Assembly (NCBI RefSeq): GCF_011397635.1
Contig: NC_064759.1
Span: 17,694,428 to 17,758,427 of the forward strand
From: Epinephelus fuscoguttatus
Lineage: Eukaryota; Chordata; Actinopteri; Perciformes; Serranidae
Length of the DNA stretch: 64,000 nucleotides
Direction of reading: 5' to 3'
Shown: in pieces, positions 50,703 to 64,000 of the stretch
How positions within the stretch are numbered: position 1 is the stretch's first letter
Layout: each line of letters begins with the position of its first letter
Notes under the pieces: model-generated
Database searches by the model: none
Told to the model about the DNA's origin: nothing
Seen by the model: the letters and a program-made list of their open reading frames with translations, nothing else
Translations under genes and position numbers: made by a program

Positions 50703-50886
50703 ACACACAAGTACACACAGCCAATTAAATCCCAGCATTTGATTTGTACTCTTTGCCTCTTCTTTAGGGTCCCCATCCCCCAGCCACAGTCATGGGTGTT
50801 CACCGTCGACTACGCCACACACCCCTCATTGCAGCAACTCCCACTCTCCAAAGACTCCATCCATGCTTGTATTTCCATTTTACTAG
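28410..50886 (+). CDS. bcl3: BCL3 atypical I-kappa-B ankyrin protein, 9 coding exons
   Basis: BCL3 is a nuclear I-kappa-B that bridges p50 or p52 NF-kappa-B homodimers on DNA to co-regulators. Coding exons: 28410-28941, 29696-29816, 39681-39789, 46894-47095, 49193-49281, 49401-49478, 49880-50047, 50556-50649, 50768-50886. All are GT-AG, in frame, and encode 503 residues. The ATG at 28410 is chosen because MPR and the following PLDLRT (residues 18-23, a PxDLR motif as in mammalian BCL3) match the family N-terminus; a Leu codon lies just upstream. Basic patches RKRP (83-86) and FRKRP (96-100) resemble nuclear localisation signals. About seven ankyrin repeats run from 214 to 450, each with a TxLHxA-like core, for example [22 protein letters not shown] and [11 protein letters not shown]. 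The tail is Ser/Pro/His-rich with several SP and TP sites, as in the GSK3-controlled mammalian tail. Introns 2 (about 9.9 kb) and 3 (about 7.1 kb) are swollen by repeats. No canonical AATAAA was seen shortly after the stop. Confidence 0.94.
29463..29517. repeat. (AC)n microsatellite
   Basis: About 27 AC units with a few AC-GC variants, in bcl3 intron 1. Confidence 0.95.
30030..31172 (+). mobile_element. Probable Kolobok-like DNA transposon remnant
   Basis: The right edge, read on the minus strand, is TTAAAGGAATACTTCACTCC, a terminal sequence seen widely in fish DNA elements with TTAA target sites. AGCTGGAGGCAAA at 30033-30045 recurs inverted at about 31022-31034. The interval contains a THAP-domain fragment, and Kolobok transposases carry THAP domains. 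The left terminus is not defined, so the class is an inference. Confidence 0.45.
30092..30286 (+). pseudogene. THAP zinc-finger domain fragment
   Basis: The frame encodes a 65-residue THAP-like domain: an N-terminal YCCVIESQN (family pattern C-x2-4-C, the second ligand here being Ser), [15 protein letters not shown] with the conserved Pro, [13 protein letters not shown] with the conserved Trp, and the closing C-x2-H as CSTHFISG. It stops at a possible splice donor CAG/GTTAGG. THAP modules bind DNA in both host factors and transposases. Given the missing ligand and the surrounding repeat, this is most likely a dead transposase first exon. Confidence 0.6.
33117..33156. repeat. (TC)n microsatellite
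   Basis: Twenty TC units; overlapping open frames rich in Ser-Leu are artefacts of it. Confidence 0.95.
33540..33950. repeat. Dispersed repeat, inverted partner of 22.2-23.3 kb
   Basis: Contains GGGCCCCAAAAGACTTTTTT, AGAGCTGCACAATC and GCCAACTCCATGCCACCTTT, each found in reverse complement with a few changes in the cblc-bcl3 interval. Confidence 0.5.
33960..34970. repeat. Teleost interspersed repeat split by a TIR element
   Basis: 33960-34222 and 34851-34970 read as one older repeat (AACATGTTAGCGTGCTAAT, CATGGCAATCCATACAGTAG, then CATGGCGCCAGAGGAAAAGT and GGCAGTCCATCCAATAG). The two halves are separated by the insertion at 34223-34850. Confidence 0.55.
34223..34850. mobile_element. TIR DNA element with 23-bp perfect terminal repeats
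   Basis: The first 23 bases (starting TGAGGCCCTGATCACAC, 34223-34245) are an exact inverted copy of the last 23 (34828-34850). There is no transposase inside. It is inserted in an older dispersed repeat. Perfect ends suggest it is young. Confidence 0.75.
35535..35576. repeat. (ACTC)n microsatellite
   Basis: About ten tetranucleotide units in bcl3 intron 2. Confidence 0.95.
36990..37297 (+). mobile_element. tRNA-derived SINE with 12-bp target duplication
   Basis: Same family as 18469-18834 in the other orientation. The head GTGGCACGGTGATGCAATGG carries a box A-like TGGTTAGCATT and a decayed box B (TAGTTTGATCC). It is flanked by ATAGATGTCATA (36978-36989) and ATAGATATCATA (37298-37309). Confidence 0.75.
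38423..38781. mobile_element. Hairpin element flanked by 15-bp direct repeats
   Basis: Two arms of about 120 nt (38501-38621 and 38662-38784) are inverted copies with scattered mismatches. Both arms contain GCACACTGCTTTGCAAAAGT or its complement, around a loop of about 40 nt with GATGAGGACTGTGAGTTGAAA. Perfect repeats TACAGAAAGCCCCTG occur at 38408-38422 and 38782-38796. No coding frame. Confidence 0.7.
39936..40263. mobile_element. hAT MITE, copy 3, with target duplication
   Basis: Ends CAGTGGTTCCCAACTGG and CCAGTTGGGGACCACTG are inverted. It is flanked by CTATACAG (39928-39935) and CTGTATAG (40264-40271), a 6/8 match. It lies 0.15 kb after bcl3 exon 3. Confidence 0.8.
42815..42860. repeat. 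(TC)n microsatellite and upstream C-run
   Basis: About 23 TC units; a run of about 12 C lies at 42729-42740. Confidence 0.95.
43799..43860. repeat. (CA)n microsatellite
   Basis: Imperfect CA repeat of about 60 bp in bcl3 intron 3. Confidence 0.95.
45076..45180. repeat. Interspersed repeat fragment with ATTCAGATTCAGA start
   Basis: AGATTCAGATTCAGATGTC followed by TTTATTGTCATTGTGCAAAC is a common teleost repeat terminus. Its extent to the right is unclear. Confidence 0.45.
45480..45970. repeat. Small foldback repeat plus adjoining dispersed repeat
   Basis: TTATCTTAGCTTAACATTTAA at 45534 pairs with AGTCTAAGCTAAGCTAACTG at 45778, the same inner arms as the 10.1-12.3 kb element. From about 45815, GACTGTATCAAATAGTGGAT and CACCCATCGGTTTGTGGACT belong to a second widespread fish repeat. 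Confidence 0.5.
46246..46270. repeat. (TTTA)n microsatellite
   Basis: About six TTTA units. Confidence 0.9.
47779..47935 (+). mobile_element. LINE reverse-transcriptase C-terminal fragment
   Basis: One open frame reads [20 protein letters not shown] then [20 protein letters not shown], the classic HITPIL.SLHWLPV motif of L2/CR1/Rex-type LINEs just downstream of the reverse transcriptase core. It corresponds to the segment upstream of that preserved at 25314-25571. Confidence 0.75.
47998..49014. mobile_element. DNA element of about 1 kb in bcl3 intron 4
   Basis: The left end TTTAAAGGCCCAGTGTGTAG and the right end, which in reverse reads TTTAAGTGTGTAGGACTTAG, are degenerate inverted repeats in a TTTAA context. 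Internal segments are repeated (TTATTAAGTGTTTTTACCGG with TTATTCAGTGTTTTTACAAG; GATAATTCAGC with GATAATTCGGC), and 48590-48850 may be a nested second element. A truncated relative lies at 22099. Confidence 0.6.
50671..50709. repeat. (AC)n microsatellite in the last bcl3 intron
   Basis: Occupies about a third of the 118-bp intron 8, between the exon 8 donor and the exon 9 acceptor. Confidence 0.95.
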
Positions 50887-51590
50887 CTCAAAGTTACTGT
50901 CCAGTGCAACTTGCAACTACCTCTGCACAGCCAGCCAACAAAGAGACTTCAGTGCCCAAAAGGGATGATAGGCTGGCAAAAGACTGCAGCTGAAATACAA
51001 GCTAGTCTTCTTTCCCAGAAAAGACAGTCACAGCTGCAATCCCTCGTCGGGTTTTGATGCCTGGACATAGTGTCTGCAACCTCTCTCCTCATCCAGCCAC
51101 TGCTGTGGGCACCCCAGTTGATGACTGGGACCAAACTAGTGACTGACAAGCTGCTGCAGCGCTCAACTGGATTTCTCCATATGCATATATGTAGTAGCAG
51201 AAATGTGCCACTGCATGCAATGAAGGCTGAACACAAAGGAGTGCTTTAAAAACTGCCTGGAGATTTCAGTTAATGGTGGAGCTTTTTTTTTTTTTTTTTT
51301 ACAGGGGACAGAAGAGTGATGACAGGAAATGAAGGGCAAGAACATATTTAGACACCCTATGTAAAATATATGCAGTCTGCTTACTGGAACTGTAACTTGA
51401 CTTAATATTGCACAGTTTAAATCCTTCTATCTGTCATTTTAATAACCCACTCTATGAGCCTGTGTGTGTGTGTGATGCTATATTGTAAAAATGTGTAGCT
51501 ATTTTTATATAAAACGTGTCCAACAGAGTTGAGTTTTGTCTTGGTTTTTGCAGCTTGTCTCTCAGTAACATTTGAGAATTTGAAAGCCGT
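50887..51590 (+). other. bcl3 3' UTR and bcl3-ddx6 gap
   Basis: Holds an A/T run at 51283-51300 and no canonical AATAAA. Variants such as AATATA near 51365 or TATAAA near 51510 would have to serve for polyadenylation. No other feature seen. Confidence 0.4.
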
Positions 51591-51840
51591 GCTGTGATTG
51601 GTCGGTGGGCGGTCCTCTGGGGCAAACAACCGGCCCAAAAACGAGCGCGCGGCCATGTTGAATTGTGAATATTCCGAAAGAAGAGACAAAAGAGTTAAAA
51701 AACTCGGTGGAATTCTCGAAACAGCGAGTATTTACCGAAACTTAATTAAAACTGACGCTATAAAGTAAAGCAACGACACAACTGGGAAAACTTTGGGTGG
51801 ATGTAGCAAAGTGAAGGTAGCATCTTCCTCCGACTGGGTA
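51590..51840 (+). promoter_or_regulatory. Probable ddx6 promoter and first untranslated exon
   Basis: An inverted CCAAT box (ATTGG, 51597-51601) is followed by a GC-richer stretch with GCGCGC and a YY1-like GGCCATGTTG at 51651-51660, in otherwise AT-rich sequence. There is no TATA box. Two donors are possible for a noncoding first exon: AAG/GTAGCA at 51816 or TGG/GTAAAG at 51837. The layout fits a TATA-less housekeeping promoter. Position upstream of ddx6 and motif content are seen; promoter function is inferred. Confidence 0.5.
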
Positions 51841-53401
51841 AAGAGTTATTTCTCAAGCATATTGATTAACCCTGCCGTGTACGTTAACTCCGGCTAAGCT
51901 AACGCTAGCATGATAACTTAACCGTTTGGTCAGGTTGAGTTAAACGTTAAAGTAACAGACTCGAATTGAAATGAACCACGCAGGTTTGCTTTGTTCTCAT
52001 TGTTTCTTGGTGAGAGGTTTGACACACGGTCCATATAGCAAACGGGAATACGATTAAAAGTTAGCGTTAGCTTGCTAGCTGGACGGTTAAAGCCACGTTG
52101 CTATGCCTAAAGTTTTACGCTGTTTATAGGTGTGCTACTAAGTTAACTTCTTCCCTGCTAGCTATGCTTTCGACAGTGACAGCGAATTATTTATGAAAGA
52201 AGATACACACGGGCAGTACTCCAGTGTTTTGCTCTACTTTACGTTTTGTTCAAGAAGGGTTTAAAGTTTAGTGGCCAACTAGCTAAGCTAACTTTGAACG
52301 TAACTTCGTCAGTTGGTGTTAGCTCGCAACTCTTACTACGTTAGCTTAAGTTAGCTTTAGGCTAGCTTATAAACCAAAGGTATCAGAACAAAGCCGCACT
52401 GGCACGGTTGTTATTACTTGCTATTTCGTGTTAAAAATGAAGCTGTTGACGCCACAGTTTCGCCTGTTAACATTAATTTGATATTTTATTACCAGGTCAT
52501 TTTTAAATTAAACTAGTTTTGCGGTTGAACCTTAGCATTTGTTGCTGGCATTTGATGGTTTTGCTTAACGTGGCATTGTTTGTAGCATATCGAAGGTGGT
52601 TTTTGCACCCATCTGATATGTGTTATTGATCGATAGTAGCTAAAGTTTGGGTAGCCCTTTGTTATTTTTTGTGCCACTTGCTCTAAACTAACCACCCACG
52701 ATTGTTTATGGCCTGACAGGTAACCTGGACTTCTTGTTGATCGGCAATCCCCCAAGCACTTTGCAGACTGCTATCTCAAGTTTTGCTGCAGGAGTAAAGG
52801 AAACCAGAAAGACATAACCACAGACTTTCAAACTGAACTGTCCATGTGAAAGACAAACACAGTGCTGGAGTGACTTTTTTTTGAGCCAGTATTGAGCCCT
52901 AGAGAAGAAGACTTTTTGATGTCACAGGAACAAATCGTAGTCTGAGACGTGACCAAGAAGATCGTATTTTACTACTGGCCATTATGAATGTATAAAAATA
53001 GCACTTGGACTTAAAAAGCCAAGATTAACGAAGAACATAAAGAAAATTTTGGATCATCAATACAGCAAGAATAAGAGTACTCTGACAAGAAAAGAAAGAG
53101 TCTATGTTTTGGTCAATTTATTTATTGATATAAATGTTAATTTCTCCCTTTTTTGGAGAGTTGTCTTGTAAATAGACAGAATTGATAGGCAGGCTTCTTC
53201 TTTTCAAGAGGTCTGAACGTCAGATTGTGTACGCAATACATTCTTTAAAAAAAGAAAGAGAAAACAGTTTTTTTTTTTTTTTTCAGCTTTTAGTTTAAAT
53301 TTTTTTTTTTACACACTGGTGCATTAAGTAAAAGCAACCATCACAAAAAGAGGCAAATAAAACATACTGAGGATTTTTGCCAGTTCAAGTGTGTCGAATC
53401 C
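51841..53401 (+). other. ddx6 5' intron and 5' UTR
   Basis: This stretch lacks coding exons. A plausible acceptor (GGCCTGACAG, ending 52720) would give a long 5' UTR exon reaching the ATG. A second candidate is the T-run followed by CAG near 53285. 52.0-52.4 kb is rich in TTAGC/GCTAGC words typical of fish introns. No repeat element was clearly delimited. Confidence 0.35.
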
Positions 53402-58654
<5,253 letters not shown>

Positions 58655-60025
58655 GTGAATGGTCAGTTCTTTCAAGAGCTCAAAAAACAGACTGAAAAAA
58701 CCCTTCAGGATTAAATGTACTTATGAACCCAGCTGAAGTAGTTTTATAGGTTGGTGCTGATTAACGGTTCTAGTAGGGGGGTTTTCTGCTCTCAAAAAAA
58801 GCTGTCACGGTGAAGGAATTTCCCCTGTGGTGATAAAAGGTGGCTCAACAGTGCAATATGCAGTATTACCACCTTTTTCTTTCCTTTTTTTTTGTTAATA
58901 CTGTTTTTGCACATTAATTTGTCCTGATTTCACTGTGTTGTTGTTGAGCTATTATTGGGTATATTGGTGCTTTTTAAATGACAGAGATTTTTAAAACAAA
59001 TACAATGCTTGTTCATTGGTGATGCAGAACACAGAGGGCCACTGAGGCATTTTTTCGGCCGAGGTGCTTTGGTGTGCTGTCATTACTTACTCAACTGCCC
59101 AGCTATGAATTGCCAGTCCAGGGATTGACTGGTTGCCTTGAACCCACTTTGACATTCATAAACAAGGAATATGTTAAATTAGGTAGATAATCTTGGAGAA
59201 ACTTTTCATTTCCACATTCTGGTTTAGGTTGATTTGTGAGTATATGAATGAGCATTTTGGTTCATTAACACTAGAAACAAGTGATTACTGTAGCTTGAAA
59301 GAGAGCAAATACCAGCAACCTTGCTAATGTGTAATATCCTCTTTCATCAAGAAGATTAACTGAAGTTTTACAGGATTTAAAGGTGAAGGGTTAAGGGCTG
59401 TTGTCCTCGGGCTGCACAACAGCAGTCAACTTAGATTTACACAGAGCTGATCAGCGCACACACAGCCAGCTGTCTGCTCCGCAGGTTTGCTAAAGCCGTG
59501 ACTCATTCATATGGTTGTTTGCAGACACACTAACTTGTCTTGTTTGGTTTTTTTTTTCTTTTCAGGAGAAAAACGGCGCCTGGCATTCATCACACAATAT
59601 TGACTACGCATCACACAAGATCCCAAGTGATGATTACTGCTCCCTATGTTGCCACCAAAATGGTCTATTTTAGATGGCTCTTTATTTCCAGTCTGAGTTT
59701 ACAGCATTTTCCAGTTCTGTCTGTCTATATGTTGGTAAACTGTTATCTTCCCACTATCGCTGCCGGAGATGGTCACTGTACACATGATTTGGGCCAATGC
59801 TTAAGTCTGTCATTGAACTGTGCCACTCTTGACATTGTCATTGACTCTTTGTTTTTTTTTTTGTACTTTGCTGTAAGAATGAAAATGTGAAACCAAAGGT
59901 AGACTTGGATGATAGAGCCCAGCTCACATCCTCGCTGTGCAGATGAACTACACATCCTGTGTGCACATCCTGCTGACAGGTCTTGAGCACATGCTTTAAA
60001 GGAAACCCACATTTTTTAACATCTT
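58655..60025 (+). other. ddx6 3' UTR and downstream flank
   Basis: An ATTAAA lies at about 58711, soon after the stop; no canonical AATAAA was noticed in this stretch, so the transcript end is uncertain. No gene recognised; an open frame at 59540-59890 lacks any domain. Confidence 0.4.
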
Positions 60026-61062
60026 CACTCAGTGGCTACTTTATTAGATTCTTGTTTTGGTACTGGATTGGACCCCAGTGGCATGGATTAAACAAGGTGC
60101 TGGAAACATTCCCTCGACAGACCTGTTCATGTTGACATGAGAGCCTCATGCAGTTGCTGCACATTTGTCAGCTGCTCATTCCTCTTGTGGATTTATGTTG
60201 TGTTGGAGTGAGATCTGGTGACTCTGGAGGCCATTGGAGGAGACTCATTGTCTCTTTTGGGATGACGTGTTCACTGATCTGGCATTATGTCTTGCTAATA
60301 AATACCCATTTGAAGATGGCAGGTTTGGATAGTAACTTCTATCGTCCACCTGCCACTGTGGCTGATGGATTCCCAAATCTGTCAGCAGCTCAATAGATCA
60401 TTGTTTTTTGGCTGGTGAGTGAAACAAATTTAGCAGCCACTTGCATGTTTTACCAGCATTTGGCTGGTGCTGCTAATTTCCAACCCTGGTCGACTGGCCA
60501 ACAAGGGATGCACAGACATGGTCAGCAACAACAGTCCAGAAGGCACATTTAAACAACGCTCAGTTTGTGCTAAGTAACCAAAACTGCCATTATTACACTG
60601 CTATGACCAGCCTGAAACCTTGGACTCATGTTGTTAAACCAAATTTTGACCATACCATCTGCATGTTGCTGCAGAATTAAAGATTAGCAAGACCAGGCAA
60701 CGTTTTTCCACCTGCTGTACAGTGTTGGTGAGCCTGTCTCGCTGTAGTTTTCTTTGTCCACCTTCCTGTCACCTTGAACCGGTCCGGCCATTCTCATTTG
60801 ACCTCTCTCATGAATGAGTTGCTTTTTGTACCCCTCAGAGCTGCCACTCTTGTTTGTTTTGCCTGTCAACATGTAGACTTGTGTGAAAATCCCCAGGAGG
60901 TTAACGCTGACTATCATTTCACAGTCACATTTCCTCCCCCTTCTGACATTCAGTCAGGTCAGACCTCAATGGTGTTACCATGTCTGCATGCTTCTACGCA
61001 TTTAGTGGTTGACTGGTTGTTTGTTAATGAGCAGGTGTTCCTAATAATGTGGCCACTGAGTG
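60026..61062 (-). mobile_element. Decayed Tc1/mariner transposon
   Basis: The left end CACTCAGTGGCTACTTTATT and right end CTAATAATGTGGCCACTGAG are inverted. The interior, on the minus strand, matches the common teleost Tc1-like transposase in pieces (for example GGTGCTGGAAACATTCC, GAGATCTGGTGACTCTGGAG and ACCAGGCAACGTTTTTCCA in plus orientation), with many stops and deletions. It is full-length in outline but dead. Confidence 0.8.
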
Positions 61063-62348
61063 TTACATTTTTTTTTTTTGTTGCTTTTGCCATCATTCCA
61101 GGTTGGTTATAAAAACAGTTTGCCCACCAACTCTTGGTGACAGTTGGTGGTGCAGTGTAAAAAAGACTGATAATACACATATCCCTAGTTAAACCAAATT
61201 AACATCCTTCAAAAGGGAACCAAAGTTGGGAGAGTAGACAAAGAATTACAAAAGTAAGGTAGAGATGGCTTCAGAAACCAAAATGACCACTTGCTCTGAC
61301 TGGGCTGCTGCGGTGCTCCAGTACAGAGCACCTGAAACCGTATTGCTGATAGTGGACTTTATTTTATTTTAAAAGTGTTTACTGCAGAAATAAAACATTA
61401 CATGACAACAGTGTAACATCAGTGACACTGTAGTGCATTTTATTACAGCACAGATCCAGTAATTACAACAAGTCAGTATTTAACTGTAAAGTTTCTTTGA
61501 TCCCTTTACAGTCGTTGCACCAGGCAGCATTTTCTTAGGTCTGACAGGATGGGAAGAGCCTGAACTCAACATATTGAAACCAGGCAACTTCGTCAGTCAT
61601 TTTAACGTAGGTTCTGTATCCGCTCTTCCCTCTGAAGTGCCTTAGTCTAACGTCAGACTCCTACTGTATCCCACATTTGTATTATAGACAAAATGGCACC
61701 CAAACCTTCCCTTATTAGTTGGTCTTGAAAGCACAGTCACTGCCAGAAAGGATTTTCAGCTTTTCATTGTTTTGCTTATGACAAACTGTAAGTGTGACCA
61801 GCTGTGTGATTATCTTACAGCCTCAGACTTCTCAACTTCAGTACAATGTCACAAACTATATGTATTTCAGATTTAAAGCAATCATACTGTGAAATTTCCA
61901 GCTGACCTCTTCTTGTTTCCTTGACCGATATGTTACTACAAAACACCAGCAGAGAGGGGACCCACGTGTGAGCCCTCTTTCCTTCTTCGCGTCTGCCTCT
62001 CGAGTGCCCTTGTTGATGATAGATTTTGGCTTCCCCTATTTTGTAGCCTCAGTGCAGGCAACATTTGAATTAATACATGACCATTTTCTGAGTGGGTTTG
62101 TAACCTGAGACCATTTTGTCCCATCACTGTATCCTGGAGAAATTACTATCTTTATGACTTGATGTCCAGAGGCTTTAAGTAGAAAGACAGGCAGCAAATT
62201 TCTGTTGTGTGTCAATGCCAGCGCCTTAATAAAAGTCCAACTGACGAACTCCTCATTTCAGCTTGTTTTTAATTTAATCTTCTTATACTTGTGCTTTTGT
62301 AAAAGATGCTTCAGTTAGTCTTGCACACTGCCAGTTGGTGTACGCTTA
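61063..62348. other. Gene-poor interval
   Basis: No exon, RNA gene or clear repeat recognised. AATAAA occurs at 61391 and 62225 but cannot be tied to a transcript. Confidence 0.4.
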
Positions 62349-63141
62349 AGGCTAGTTCACATTACACGATTTTCACCCCGATTTTACGTCGTAGAGACTA
62401 TCGTAATTTTCTGAGTGTTCGTACCTGGCGATGTGTGTTTCTGTCATCGGGAGTCTCTCCAGCTGCGTTACGACCTGTGTGCACACCATAAGATTTCTCC
62501 ACAGAGCCCTTGACGACAGAGCCCCAGATAACACCTTGGAGAAGACACATCGTAAAGGCATGGATATTCTTCCCAGTGTTGAATCAGATCTGCCTCCAGG
62601 GCCTGGGTCCAAACTCAATTCGCTCCCTGTGATCCTGTGGACGCTGCCATTGTTGTTGCTTGCTGACTTGTCAGTGTTGCCTGATCTCGGGAGAAGAACA
62701 AGCAACCAGGGCTATGGAAACAAGCCCAAAAGAAGCGACAGAGAGCAAGCCCAAATAAGCAACTCCACATTAGAAACAAGCCCAAAAAAACGCAAGCCGC
62801 AACTACCAATATTTGTAAGTGACTTTACAAAAAACCGAGCCCAAAGTCGCGGCTAATAAGCGGACCTGGAAAACCCTGCAGCTTGTCCTCCTCACATTTC
62901 TTCCGTCCTCCTGTGTGCCGACATGGGACGTATCCATAGCTGATGCTCTTTGTCGTGTCAGACTTGTTCAGTTTCCTAGCATTTCTAGTCACAGACTAGG
63001 GGGCGACTTGCTTGTAGGCTTGTTCGAACTTGAGGACTCATCGTGTCAGACTATTTGCTGACTCGCCTCCAACCCAAGGTGGCTCTCAAGATCCTTGTGA
63101 CGTCAAAGTCGAGCTAAAAATTGTGTAATGTGAACTAGGCT
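62349..63141. mobile_element. TIR element with TTA target duplication
   Basis: The left end AGGCTAGTTCACATTACAC and the right end (reverse AGCCTAGTTCACATTACAC) differ at one of 19 bases. TTA flanks both sides (62346-62348 and 63142-63144), which fits the 3-bp TWA duplication of PIF/Harbinger elements. The 793-bp interior has no transposase. The 141-codon open frame at 62431-62856 lies wholly inside and is not called. Confidence 0.7.
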
Positions 63142-63144
63142 TTA

Positions 63145-63589
63145 GAAAGCAGGATACTTTAAGTGTAAATGTCACATACAAAAAAAAAGTTCAGTTCAGG
63201 TTTCAGCTGTTGTTAAAATTCTCTGCCAATTTTTTTATTATTTATTTAGTGATTGCTTTGGAAGGTGGGGCCCACTTTGAAACCACAGACTTTGCAGAAA
63301 TTTTAATACTGCTTTTTTCTGCTTTATAACATTTGTCAAATGCATGTGGTGTATTCCTGGACATTATCTTCTTAAAAATGTCCACAAAAATTCCCATGCA
63401 TGCCTAGGTTTTATTTATTTATTATTTAATATTTATATTTACATACTACTGCAGTGTAAGTATACAGTTTGTAAATGTAACCATACACTAAGGGCCCTAA
63501 AATAGGTGTACCCTTGGAATGTCATTCAGCAGAGATTGAATGAAACCACCGTTGAGCGAATGAGCCCCTTCATACGTCATTTAAAGGGG
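63145..63589. other. AT-rich spacer
   Basis: Includes a TTTATTTATTATTT stretch near 63410; nothing else recognised. Confidence 0.4.
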
Positions 63590-63752
63590 ACGGTCCCAGC
63601 AGCAAAATCAGCCAATAGCGTTTGAGATGAGATGTACGTCAGCCAATCGGCGGACAAGTATCTGAAAATAGGCGGGCACTGGTCAACTACGGTCAGGGAC
63701 GTTGTGGTGAACTTTACCGGTGTTGAACTACCCCTGGACCCAAACCGTCAGC
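63590..63752 (+). promoter_or_regulatory. Candidate promoter and first noncoding exon of the next gene
   Basis: Two CCAAT boxes in the same orientation (63612-63616 and 63643-63647) lie 31 bp apart, the second directly preceded by a CRE-like ACGTCA (63636-63641). About 100 bp downstream is a strong donor, CAGC/GTGAGT, with GT at 63753, so 63690-63752 could be an untranslated first exon. No coding sequence is visible before the window ends, and the gene cannot be named. Confidence 0.4.
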
Positions 63753-64000
63753 GTGAGTAGCTAAACCGTTAAATTGCAGGAATATTTTTTATAATAAGGA
63801 GATAGTTGGGAGTGTTAACCCGCTATATATCATATTCTTAGTTACTGTGTTTTAAACATAAAGAAGAAGAGATCTCGTGGTCGACTCCACATGGCTACCT
63901 AGCCAGTTAGCTAACCAGCCTACCCTGCTAGCTTACATTAGCCTTCACAGGTTAAATACTGCCAGCGGATAGTTTTGCCGGCTTAGCTTCAAATGTGGCC

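Noticed and set aside
50550-50993. 147-codon open frame spanning bcl3 exons 8 and 9
   Set aside because: It reads through intron 8 and its AC repeat; clear GT-AG sites give the spliced family sequence instead.
62431-62856. 141-codon open frame, plus strand
   Set aside because: Lies wholly within a TIR element and shows no transposase or other domain.

Overview
This window is vertebrate nuclear DNA, almost certainly from a ray-finned (probably percomorph) fish. The evidence is GT-AG split genes with vertebrate exon phases, long AT-rich introns, and typical teleost repeats: tRNA-derived SINEs, hAT and Tc1/mariner elements, LINE 3' ends, and many CA and CT microsatellites. There are no bacterial-type operons, no CRISPR array and no rRNA.

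Three protein genes can be reconstructed exon by exon, each with consistent reading frames across every junction. (1) Minus strand, 20497 down to 2750: a 9-exon, 503-residue Cbl-family E3 ubiquitin ligase of the short CBLC type, with a phosphotyrosine-binding TKB domain, linker tyrosines, a RING and a short proline-containing tail without UBA. (2) Plus strand, 28410-50886: a 9-exon, 503-residue atypical I-kappa-B protein, BCL3, with a PxDLR motif near the N-terminus, about seven ankyrin repeats and a Ser/Pro-rich tail. (3) Plus strand, 53402-58654: a 10-coding-exon, 482-residue DDX6-type DEAD-box RNA helicase with all canonical motifs. A possible fourth gene starts at the right edge: tandem CCAAT boxes and a candidate untranslated first exon with a splice donor near 63752.

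Layout: 1-2749 is 3' flank of cblc with a TIR element; 2750-20497 is cblc, whose introns hold a nested transposon stack (7.7-9.5 kb), a 2.2-kb foldback element (10.1-12.3 kb) and SINEs. 20.5-28.4 kb is the head-to-head interval between cblc and bcl3. It is packed with repeats, a 36-bp-unit minisatellite and a decayed copy of the end of cblc exon 1. 28.4-50.9 kb is bcl3, inflated by introns 2 and 3; intron 2 contains a THAP-domain fragment in a probable Kolobok-like element and a long hairpin flanked by 15-bp direct repeats. 51.6-58.7 kb is ddx6, starting less than 1 kb after the bcl3 stop. 58.7-63.6 kb is flank with a decayed Tc1-like transposon and a TIR element.

Functionally, cblc (receptor/Src-kinase ubiquitylation) and bcl3 (nuclear p50/p52 NF-kappa-B coactivator) are signalling genes that are also neighbours in human at 19q13. 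The DDX6-type helicase (P-body translational repression and mRNA decay) is unlinked to them in human, where DDX6 lies near CBL on 11q23. The cblc-bcl3-ddx6 order therefore looks like an intact relic of the ancestral paralogon, and this helicase may be the ohnologue that mammals lost. No wholly novel system was recognised. The most unusual items are the linkage, the exon-1 fossil, the hairpin retroposon-like insertion and the nested transposons.
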